Assembly (NCBI GenBank): GCA_900554095.1
Contig: USGC01000132.1
Location: forward strand, 1-5,287
DNA: 5,287 nucleotides
Origin: an uncultured bacterium
GTDB lineage: Bacteria > Cyanobacteriota > Vampirovibrionia > Gastranaerophilales > Gastranaerophilaceae
Direction of reading: 5' to 3'
In this document: in pieces, positions 1-5,287 of the stretch
Layout of the letters: the number at the start of each line of letters is the position of its first letter
How positions within the stretch are numbered: the first letter of the stretch is position 1
Program-made: the position numbers and the translations under genes
The notes under the pieces: generated by a model
The model's database searches: none
Told to the model about the DNA's origin: nothing
The model's input: the letters and a program-made list of their open reading frames with translations, nothing else

Positions 1-824
1 CTGCCTTGGCGGAAGATGTTATTAATGCGGATACAAAGCTGCCCAATATCTTTATATGGGCGCTTCCGGAGGATTTGACGTCTCCGCAGGGAGTTGAAGA
101 GTCCGCAAAGGCTAAGAAAAAAAATAAAGAAGTGCCGGCTTCTGACGTTCAGCAGGATAATGTTTTTGAACCGCAGGAAGAAGAGCCGGTTGTGTTAAAC
201 GCCACCACGCTGAAAGGCTATGCGGAATACGTTGAAGACGCTGAAGATGTCTATCTTATGGATGATCATACCCAATTTACTTTAAATCTGAAAACGCCGC
301 AAAAAGTTACATCCCAAAAAATTGTTGACGATAATAAAATTGTGCCAAAGATGGATGAGATTTATCCAATATCAAAATTTAAAGGTGAAGAGTACAGTAT
401 TTCACCAACAAGCCGCAATGTTACGGTCAAAGATGGCGGCTGGTCTGCCGGTACGACTTTCAGTTCCGGAATTTCAACTTCACAACTTGAAAATACCACG
501 GGGCTGTTTACTCGTTATGAAAATAAGCATTTTGCTATAAGTTCAGCTTATGCAAAAAATAATATGACAACACGTGGCTTAACCACTGATTCATTCTATG
601 TAGTGCCTGAATTCCGTCTTAACAGTATTTTTGCGGTGCAAGAGGTCTTATCGGCTGATATTACGAGGAACAGGCGCTCATCCGAGCTTGTGCTTTCCGT
701 AAATCCCCTTGGGAAAAAAGGTATTGACCGCATGAATTTTGAAGTCGGTGCAAAGCAAACCTTTGATATGAACAGTGGCGATATGTGGTCGCAATTCCGT
801 TTCTCGACAAAATTTAAATTGTAA
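1..824 (+). CDS. Exported, probable outer-membrane beta-barrel protein of unknown function (5' end outside window)
   Basis: I do not recognise a named family. The first complete codon is at position 3, and the frame opens with Ala-Leu-Ala followed by EDVINAD. This looks like the Ala-x-Ala end of a signal peptide, so the true start lies upstream. The TTG at 6 is only an internal codon of that signal. The mature N-terminal half (to about nt 430) is polar, with a Lys/Glu/Pro-rich low-complexity linker around nt 105-200 (KAKKKNKE, then QEEEP), which suggests a periplasmic or flexible segment. From about nt 436 to the stop the protein shows alternating polar/hydrophobic stretches separated by short Gly/Asn/Asp turns (for example SAGTTFSSGIS, HFAISSAYA, FYVVPEFRL, MNFEVGAKQTF). 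It ends in FRFSTKFKL, a pattern typical of terminal transmembrane beta-strands. Barrel identity is inferred from this pattern alone. A soluble beta-sandwich cannot be excluded. A promoter for the next gene starts 16 nt after the stop, so this is probably the last gene of its own unit. Confidence 0.7.
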   Translation, partial: ALAEDVINADTKLPNIFIWALPEDLTSPQGVEESAKAKKKNKEVPASDVQQDNVFEPQEEEPVVLNATTLKGYAEYVEDAEDVYLMDDHTQFTLNLKTPQKVTSQKIVDDNKIVPKMDEIYPISKFKGEEYSISPTSRNVTVKDGGWSAGTTFSSGISTSQLENTTGLFTRYENKHFAISSAYAKNNMTTRGLTTDSFYVVPEFRLNSIFAVQEVLSADITRNRRSSELVLSVNPLGKKGIDRMNFEVGAKQTFDMNSGDMWSQFRFSTKFKL

Positions 825-840
825 ATTTATTAACATATAA

Positions 841-869
841 TTGTAAAAGGGTTTTATTTCGGTTATAAT
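841..869 (+). promoter_or_regulatory. Sigma70-type promoter for the divIC-TPR unit
   Basis: A TTGTAA -35 box (841-846, 4 of 6 matches to TTGACA) is separated by exactly 17 bp from a perfect TATAAT -10 box (864-869). Transcription should start near 876, giving a leader of only about 15-25 nt before the septum-initiator gene. It lies in the short gap after the stop at 824, exactly where a promoter for the next gene is expected. Confidence 0.65.
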
Positions 870-885
870 GAACTCAAGACTTAGT

Positions 886-889
886 GAGG
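886..889 (+). promoter_or_regulatory. Shine-Dalgarno GAGG for the septum initiator gene
   Basis: GAGG at 886-889 is the only clear Shine-Dalgarno core here. It sits 3 nt before the ATG at 893 (rather close) and 9 nt before an in-frame TTG at 899. It overlaps the in-frame GTG at 884, so it argues against 884 as the start. Confidence 0.45.
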
Positions 890-892
890 TTT

Positions 893-1405
893 ATGATTTT
901 GAGAACGTTCGTCAGAAAAAAATCTAAAAAAATTATAAACAAAAAGCTGTCAAAAGAAGTTAAAGTTAACCAAGACAGCTCTAAACTCGACGGAATTGTT
1001 GAGAATAAAAGAGCGGCCAAAAAACGTAAAAAAGTTAAAAAAGGTTTTTATTATTCGTTTTTAACTCTGGTGTTGATGTTTTGTCTTATTCAAGTTGGTT
1101 TTGGTGCTATTTTAAATATTTCTAAAACTATTTCATATAAATCCAAAATCAACACGCTTGAAGATGTTAGAGACAAAGCTGAAGCAAGAAATCAAGATTT
1201 GAAACAGGATATCAAGCTTTTTTCATCAATGTCTACGCTTGAAGGCATTGCAAGAAATAATTTGAAAATGGCAGGAGAAAATGAGGTGCTTGTTATAATT
1301 AATAATAATGAGCAAAAAGAAACTCCGGCAAAAGATAAGAAAAAACAATCAAAAACTAAACCGGCTGCAAAGCATTCGTTAATTCCGGTTAAAACATCCG
1401 ATTAG
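893..1405 (+). CDS. DivIC/FtsB-type septum formation initiator protein
   Basis: This is a bitopic membrane protein of the divisome. FtsB/DivIC proteins pair with FtsL and bind FtsQ/DivIB to activate septal peptidoglycan synthesis. Numbering from the ATG at 893 (170 residues), residues 1-51 are strongly basic and cytoplasmic (AKKRKKVKK before the membrane). About 52-76 is a single transmembrane helix (SFLTLVLMFCLIQVGF), and about 77-115 is a predicted coiled coil. Then comes the family signature at about 114-136: STLEGIARNNLKM followed by GENEVLVI, the usual 'E-x-IAR-x-x-L-x-M ... GE' block. A Lys-rich polar tail follows (about 140-170). At 170 residues it is longer than E. coli FtsB (about 103) and nearer to DivIC in architecture. 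The start is uncertain: GTG 884, ATG 893 and TTG 899 are all in frame. I chose the ATG because it follows a GAGG. The TPR gene follows after 9 nt, so the two are almost certainly cotranscribed. Confidence 0.85.
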   Translation: MILRTFVRKKSKKIINKKLSKEVKVNQDSSKLDGIVENKRAAKKRKKVKKGFYYSFLTLVLMFCLIQVGFGAILNISKTISYKSKINTLEDVRDKAEARNQDLKQDIKLFSSMSTLEGIARNNLKMAGENEVLVIINNNEQKETPAKDKKKQSKTKPAAKHSLIPVKTSD

Positions 1406-1410
1406 AGAGG
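1404..1410 (+). promoter_or_regulatory. Ribosome binding site of the TPR gene
   Basis: A purine-rich AGAGAGG, which overlaps the stop codon of the septum initiator gene, lies 4 nt before the ATG at 1415. The overlap suggests translational coupling of the two genes. Confidence 0.55.
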
Positions 1411-1414
1411 GTTC

Positions 1415-2980
1415 ATGCAAGATAAAGAAGTTTTAGATTACATAAAACAAGCGTTTGAATTAAAAGCGCAAGGGTGCTTTAAGCAGGCTATTGAAATGCT
1501 TTACAAAACACTTGAAACAGAAAGTTCCAATACAGAAATTCTTTATCAGCTTGGGGATTTGTATTTTCAGCTTCAAAATTATAACCGTTCAGAAGGATAT
1601 CTTGAGAAAGTTCTTGCGATTAATCCTTCTCACATAGAGTCTTACAAACTTTTAAAAGCCATATACCTGCGCCGTAAAGAGTATAAGTCAGCCAAAACTA
1701 TGGCAGAAAAAGTTTTTACACTTGAGGGCACCTCTAAAAATCTTGCAGAGCTTATCCGCGTTCTTGGATTATGCGCAGAGTACGACGAGGCTGAAAAGTA
1801 TGCAACGTCTACGCTTGCAGATGATAATGTGCTTTATGAGCTTGCAAATATTTATTATCAAAAAAATGATTTGGATAGAACAAAAGAAATTTTGAATATA
1901 ATAAATCCTGAAAACGACGATGCGCAAATACTTTACGGAAAAATTAGTTTTGATGAAAACGACTTTACAAAATCTCGTGAAATTTTTGAAAAATTTGGAA
2001 AAAATTCACCACGTGCCGACGTTTTAAATTATCTCGGCCTTTTTGCGCTGGAAGACGGTGATTATACACAGGCTGTAAAATTGTTTTCAAAAGCTTCAAA
2101 CATAGATAAAGCAAAGTCTATTTACTTCTACAATCTAGGAAATGCATACTTTTTTAACGGCTGGATGGAAGAAGCCACGCAAGCTTACAAAAACGCAATC
2201 GGGTTAGAGCCTGAAAACTTAAGTTATCGTTATTCTCTTGCATACTTGTATTACAGGATGAAAGAGTTTGAAAAAGCTAAAAATGAAGTCAGCTTTATTC
2301 TTTTGCAGGACGAAAACCATATATCAACAAGGGTTCTGTATGCGCTTTTGAAATTTGAAAATAAAGACTTTTTAGGGGCTCAAGCTATTTTAGAAAAAAA
2401 TCTTGAAACAGCGCCGGAGGATGAATTTACACTGTCAGCACTCGCAAAAGTCTACAGCGAGCTTTTGATATTTAATAAAGCTGAAAAAATTCTCTTTGAT
2501 TTTATTGGAAAATATCCGGATAATTTGACTTATTTAACAGACTTTGCGAATTTATATATTAAAGAAAAAAAATACGACAAAGCACTGATGCTTATTAAAA
2601 AAATAAGTGAATTAAGCGAAAATTATGTAGATGGATATGTGATTGGTGCAAAAGCTGCGTATTTAAAAGGTGATTATGAAACGGCCAAAGAATATGCCCT
2701 AAACGCGGTTTCGCTGGACGTAAACAATTCTGAAGCATATTGCTGGCTTGCAAAAGTTCGAGAAAAAGAAAATGACTTCACTGAGGCTGTCGAATGCATG
2801 AAACGAGCGATTTTCTACGACATAAATAATCCAAAATATTATGCGGAAATAAGCGGGTTATATATGGCTTTAAAAGATTACAAAACTGCTTTTGAATATA
2901 TTAAAGATGCCGAAAGCCTTGGTAATGATCAGGAGTACAAAAGGATGTATGCTGAGCTTGCAAGGCTTTGCAGAAAGTAA
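1415..2980 (+). CDS. Tetratricopeptide repeat (TPR) protein, cytoplasmic scaffold
   Basis: This 521-residue protein is built almost wholly of TPR-type helix-turn-helix units, about 14-15 by eye. They run at roughly residues 6-36, 39-72, 73-106, 107-134, 137-166, 168-198, 201-233, 235-268, 269-302, 303-336, 337-370, 371-402, 404-437, 438-471 and 472-505. Typical TPR positions are visible, such as ILYQLGDLYFQLQNY, FYNLGNAYFFNGW with AIGLEPEN, and AYCWLAKVREKENDF. Repeats at about 107-198 are more degenerate than the rest. There is no signal peptide, no transmembrane stretch and no added enzymatic domain, so it should be a cytoplasmic superhelical protein-binding scaffold. Its partner cannot be read from sequence. 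The start at ATG 1415 is supported by an upstream AGAGAGG and by the 9-nt spacing from the septum initiator gene. That pairing hints at a role in division or envelope assembly, but this is inference from position only. The TPR assignment is sure; the function is unknown. Confidence 0.9.
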   Translation: MQDKEVLDYIKQAFELKAQGCFKQAIEMLYKTLETESSNTEILYQLGDLYFQLQNYNRSEGYLEKVLAINPSHIESYKLLKAIYLRRKEYKSAKTMAEKVFTLEGTSKNLAELIRVLGLCAEYDEAEKYATSTLADDNVLYELANIYYQKNDLDRTKEILNIINPENDDAQILYGKISFDENDFTKSREIFEKFGKNSPRADVLNYLGLFALEDGDYTQAVKLFSKASNIDKAKSIYFYNLGNAYFFNGWMEEATQAYKNAIGLEPENLSYRYSLAYLYYRMKEFEKAKNEVSFILLQDENHISTRVLYALLKFENKDFLGAQAILEKNLETAPEDEFTLSALAKVYSELLIFNKAEKILFDFIGKYPDNLTYLTDFANLYIKEKKYDKALMLIKKISELSENYVDGYVIGAKAAYLKGDYETAKEYALNAVSLDVNNSEAYCWLAKVREKENDFTEAVECMKRAIFYDINNPKYYAEISGLYMALKDYKTAFEYIKDAESLGNDQEYKRMYAELARLCRK

Positions 2981-3005
2981 TTGGGAATATTTGTCAAAAA
3001 AAAAT

Positions 3006-3033
3006 TTGTCCTTAAAATATATTGTTATATACT
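3006..3033 (+). promoter_or_regulatory. Sigma70-type promoter for the HExxH protein gene
   Basis: TTGTCC (3006-3011, 4 of 6) and TATACT (3028-3033, 5 of 6) are separated by 16 bp. A start of transcription near 3040 would leave a leader of about 27 nt with a strong Shine-Dalgarno. The promoter overlaps the possible upstream TTG start at 3022, which argues that translation starts downstream at 3067. Confidence 0.55.
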
Positions 3034-3055
3034 GTTAAATATGTAGCAAATAGTT

Positions 3056-3060
3056 GGAGG
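3056..3060 (+). promoter_or_regulatory. Strong Shine-Dalgarno GGAGG deciding a GTG start
   Basis: GGAGG (within GGAGGAG) lies 6 nt before the GTG at 3067, which is ideal spacing. It fixes the start of the HExxH protein at GTG 3067 instead of the in-frame TTG at 3022, which has no such site and would place a non-signal-like extension before the signal peptide. Confidence 0.8.
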
Positions 3061-3066
3061 AGATTA

Positions 3067-3759
3067 GTGGATAGTAAGAAGTTTAAAAAAATATGGGCAA
3101 TAGCAGTTTTTGCCGCCGGATTATCAATAGCAATGCCGGCAAATGCTTTTGGGAAAAAGGATGATATAGTTATTCCGGAAAATTTCCCGGCAAAATACAC
3201 AAAAGAAGTTATTCAGCGTATTGCACCTGAATACAAACAAGTCAGTGAAGATTATATATTCTATGTTGCCCTTGATATGTTGAAAGGTACAAATGGAGAA
3301 TTTTCAAGACGCGCAATTTTAGGGAACAACCTTTCAGGAAAACCAGTTAGAGTTATGTTCAAGGATTTAAGCACAATTAAGCCCGAATATGCAAGCTTTG
3401 ACGCGTTAGGGTGGAAGAAAAGCAAAACGCTTTATATTTTCATAAATCCTAAGCATAAAGATGCTCCTCCGGGCGCTTTAGCAGCGCTGCTTTCTCATGA
3501 AGCGCTTCATCAGGATGAGTACAACTCTTTAGCAGAAGAAACTTACGCGTGGACAATGGAAGCCTCTGTATGGTGCGAAATCTTAAAGCTATATCCTGAA
3601 AGCGATCAGAATCTTTCGCCGCTTGTTAACCGCGAAAATACTTTAAAAAAGCTCTTTGAAAAAGGAAACTACTCAAACAAATACATCAAGAAAACTGTGC
3701 ATTCTAACGATGGATACAGAAATTTACCGGCGACTTCACCAGGATTTGAAGATTTGTAA
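3067..3759 (+). CDS. Exported protein with HExxH motif, putative zinc metallopeptidase
   Basis: This is a 230-residue protein starting at GTG 3067. Residues 1-27 form a clear signal peptide: basic KKFKK, a hydrophobic core at about 10-23, and cleavage after Ala-Asn-Ala (25-27). The mature part has one zincin-type motif, HEALH at 144-148, within LLSHEALHQDEYNSL. His144 and His148 would bind zinc and Glu145 would be catalytic. Glu157, Glu158 or Glu165, in the helix EETYAWTMEASVW, could supply the third ligand. A beta-strand (TLYIFINP, about 121-128) sits just before the motif helix, as in zincin folds. No transmembrane segment remains after the signal, so the protein is probably periplasmic. 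I cannot place it in a named peptidase family; the HExxH motif is short, though the fold context supports it. The gene has its own promoter and stands directly before an S41 protease gene (59-nt gap), so both may act in envelope protein processing. That link is inferred from position. Confidence 0.75.
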   Translation: MDSKKFKKIWAIAVFAAGLSIAMPANAFGKKDDIVIPENFPAKYTKEVIQRIAPEYKQVSEDYIFYVALDMLKGTNGEFSRRAILGNNLSGKPVRVMFKDLSTIKPEYASFDALGWKKSKTLYIFINPKHKDAPPGALAALLSHEALHQDEYNSLAEETYAWTMEASVWCEILKLYPESDQNLSPLVNRENTLKKLFEKGNYSNKYIKKTVHSNDGYRNLPATSPGFEDL

Positions 3760-3818
3760 GTAAATTTTAATAAATCATCAGTCTAATCACAAAGTATATT
3801 GATTAAAAAAATACCTTG

Positions 3819-5287
3819 ATGTTAAATAATCGTATGAAGAAAAATCAGGTTATATTATTTATAATAACGGTTGCAGTCTTGGTAGGACTAAACAAATTTG
3901 TTTTAAGCCAAAACCCGGTCGTAATAGAGCATTCGCCGGTCGAAATGGTTAATCATGAACACGTTTCAAGCCAAAAACTTTTCAATGACGTATGGTCAGC
4001 CGTTAAAAATAATTACTATGATCCTTCATTAAATCACCAGAATTGGAGCAGATGGAAAGAGCATTATCATGGGAAAGTCAAAACAGATGAAGATGCTAAA
4101 GTAGCGATTGACACAATGCTTGCAAGCCTTGATGATCCGTATTCACGGTATATGACTAAAGAAGAGTACAATGATCAAAATACTTCTATAAATTCTAAAA
4201 TTTCAGGAATAGGGGTAAATATATCTTCAGTTTCCGGCAAAATATTGATTATCAATGTTATGGAAGGTACTCCAGCACAGATTGCAAACCTGCAATCAGG
4301 GGACATAATTGTTGACGTTGATGGAACTGAAGTGAACGGCATGACAATTTCTCAAGTTGCAGATCTTGTCAGAGGTCCGGAAAATACCCCTGTTACGCTG
4401 ACTATTCTTAGAAATAAAGACAAATTTGTTAAAAAAGTTTTGCGTAAAGAAATTAAAATTAAAACAGTAAAAAGTTCTGTAGATAAAAACATTGGCTATA
4501 TTCAAATCTCAAGTTTTATAGGGTCTTCAACGCCTTCAGAATTTATAGATGCAGTTGAAAAAACAAAGAACACTCAAGGGCTTATACTTGACCTGCGCGG
4601 AAACACAGGCGGATTATTGCCAAACGCGATATTCATCGCAAACCTGTTCATCCCTGACGGAAATATTGTAAGTATAGTCGGCCGTAACAACTATAGATAT
4701 GATATTTACGCAGAAGATACGCAGTTTGAAATTGATAAACCTATGATAGTTCTGGTTGACGGGGCTTCAGCTTCAGCAAGCGAGATTTTGTCGGGGGCGC
4801 TAAAAGACTACAAAAAAGCTAAACTCCTTGGTACAAGGACTTTTGGCAAAGGTATGGTTCAAAAAATAATGCCGCTGCCAAACGAAACTGGTTTGAATTT
4901 AACAATCGCAAAATATCTTACCCCAAGCGGAAGTGATATTAATAAAAAAGGAATTTCACCTGATATTGAAGTGAAATTAACAGAAGCAGACGTTAAGAGA
5001 ATGAAGGCAGAGGCTAAATACCTTATTGCTTACAGTTATTTTTCACTCTTTGAAATGTATGGCCCGGTTCCAATCCTGGATGAATTAGCCGATCCGGAAG
5101 ACAAAGGATTGGATTATGCCAGATCTTCCGTGGATGAAACTGTTGAATACATCGATAACTTATTGAAAGAAGTCATCGAATCCGGTGGCCTGCCCGAAAC
5201 GATTATCCAAAATCATTCGGCTACCGGAAACGACCGGTACAATTTGAACGAGATTGTTCGTCCGACAATGACCGTTGCTAAAGCATT
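3819..5287 (+). CDS. S41-family carboxyl-terminal processing protease, running in frame into SusD-like sequence (3' end outside window)
   Basis: The frame is open for 489 codons with no stop before the window edge. Residues about 10-30 form a membrane anchor or uncleaved signal (VILFIITVAVLVGL). About 54-125 is the usual N-terminal helical region of CTP proteases, with LDDPYSRYM at about 104-112. About 128-206 is a PDZ domain beginning near GIGV (130) and containing GTPAQIANLQSGDIIVDVDG. About 215-385 is the S41 peptidase core: LDLRGNTGG at 257-265, SASASEIL with catalytic Ser319, and GTRTFGKG with Lys344. The Ser-to-Lys spacing of 25 is the same as in characterised CTP enzymes such as D1 protease. 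The product should be a periplasmic, membrane-anchored protease that trims C-termini. After GISPDIEV (about 380-387) the expected short C-terminal end is replaced by SusD-like sequence. No good Shine-Dalgarno precedes ATG 3819 or the alternative ATG 3834. The protease call is very secure up to about 4980; the 3' part probably belongs to another genome. Confidence 0.9.
   Translation, partial: MLNNRMKKNQVILFIITVAVLVGLNKFVLSQNPVVIEHSPVEMVNHEHVSSQKLFNDVWSAVKNNYYDPSLNHQNWSRWKEHYHGKVKTDEDAKVAIDTMLASLDDPYSRYMTKEEYNDQNTSINSKISGIGVNISSVSGKILIINVMEGTPAQIANLQSGDIIVDVDGTEVNGMTISQVADLVRGPENTPVTLTILRNKDKFVKKVLRKEIKIKTVKSSVDKNIGYIQISSFIGSSTPSEFIDAVEKTKNTQGLILDLRGNTGGLLPNAIFIANLFIPDGNIVSIVGRNNYRYDIYAEDTQFEIDKPMIVLVDGASASASEILSGALKDYKKAKLLGTRTFGKGMVQKIMPLPNETGLNLTIAKYLTPSGSDINKKGISPDIEVKLTEADVKRMKAEAKYLIAYSYFSLFEMYGPVPILDELADPEDKGLDYARSSVDETVEYIDNLLKEVIESGGLPETIIQNHSATGNDRYNLNEIVRPTMTVAKA
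4995..5287 (+). other. SusD/RagB-family fragment fused in frame to the S41 protease
   Basis: Residues from about 393 onward match the middle of SusD-family proteins, the outer-membrane lipoproteins of Bacteroidota that bind glycans with SusC-type TonB transporters. The hallmark helix KAEAKYLIAYSYF (396-408) is followed by LFEMYGPVPIL, corresponding to the family's 'AEARFLRAYYYF ... YGPVPL'. Then come ARSSVDETVEYIDNLL (the 'R.tvdE.v.yI..dL' block), a GLPET segment, and IVRPTMTVAKA at the edge, matching 'GR.TKGAA.AL.AR'. The SusD signal peptide, lipobox Cys and roughly the first 100 residues are absent. GC content is about 44% (109 of 247 bases, 5041-5287), against about 31% in four sampled 60-base lines of the S41 part. 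The family call is confident. The fragment most likely reflects a chimeric join near 4975-5010. Confidence 0.85.

Noticed and set aside
1..240. Higher GC (115 of 240 bases) at the start of the first gene
   Set aside because: The frame and protein are continuous, and GC fluctuates along the gene. The Ala/Glu/Pro-rich linker explains the rise without a foreign segment.
322..540. 72-codon open frame on the + strand inside the first gene
   Set aside because: It is an out-of-frame shadow of the exported barrel-like protein, with no ribosome binding site or domain signal.
1415..2980. DNA-level tandem repeats in the TPR gene
   Set aside because: The repeats exist at protein level only. The DNA units have diverged and show no recent duplication.
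3022..3066. N-terminal extension of the HExxH protein from TTG 3022
   Set aside because: The TTG lies inside the promoter spacer and lacks a Shine-Dalgarno. GTG 3067 has GGAGG at ideal spacing and starts a clean signal peptide.
3012..3200. 62-codon open frame on the - strand
   Set aside because: It lies opposite the promoter and signal peptide region of the HExxH gene. It has no ribosome binding site or recognisable protein features and is a shadow of the + strand gene.
3760..3818. Possible promoter (TATATT at 3795-3800) and weak inverted repeat (TTTTAATAAATCA / TGATTAAAAA) before the S41 gene
   Set aside because: No acceptable -35 box lies 16-18 bp upstream of the TATATT. The inverted repeat is imperfect, purely AT and could not form a stable terminator stem.
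4296..4505. 69-codon open frame on the - strand
   Set aside because: It is antisense to the PDZ and early S41 coding region, is Phe/Asn-rich as expected for an AT-rich shadow frame, and resembles no protein.

Overview
The window looks like a piece of a low-GC bacterial chromosome from an organism with a Gram-negative type envelope. The left protein resembles an outer-membrane barrel, and several products carry signal peptides or membrane anchors. My best guess is a gut relative of the Cyanobacteria (Vampirovibrionia/'Melainabacteria', Gastranaerophilales), based on overall gene style, AT-richness and the mix of a DivIC-type protein with a barrel-like protein. This is recall-based and moderate at best; no rRNA or marker gene is present. 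All genes lie on the + strand.

Layout. (1) Positions 1-824 hold the 3' part of a gene for an exported, probably outer-membrane protein of unknown function. The window opens just inside its signal-peptide cleavage motif. (2) A good sigma70-type promoter (841-869) drives a two-gene unit: a DivIC/FtsB-type septum formation initiator (893-1405), then, 9 nt later, a 521-residue cytoplasmic protein made almost entirely of TPR repeats (1415-2980). (3) A second promoter (3006-3033) and a strong Shine-Dalgarno precede a 230-residue exported protein with an HExxH zinc-peptidase motif (3067-3759). (4) From 3819 a carboxyl-terminal processing protease (PDZ plus S41 Ser/Lys peptidase) begins and stays open to the right edge.

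The main anomaly is at the right end. Around 4975-5010 the S41 reading frame passes, in frame and without a stop, into sequence that reads clearly as the middle of a SusD/RagB-family protein, a Bacteroidota outer-membrane glycan-binding lipoprotein. GC content rises at the same place, from about 31% in sampled S41 lines to about 44%. A headless SusD fragment joined to a nearly complete CTP protease is best explained as a chimeric join between two genomes (metagenome assembly or amplification artefact). A genuine transfer-derived fusion is the less likely but more exciting alternative.

The genuine left and middle parts form a cell-envelope and cell-division neighbourhood: septum assembly, a TPR scaffold, and two exported proteases of different catalytic types. 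No tRNA, rRNA, CRISPR array, insertion sequence or convincing intrinsic terminator was seen. Every intergenic gap is shorter than 100 bases.
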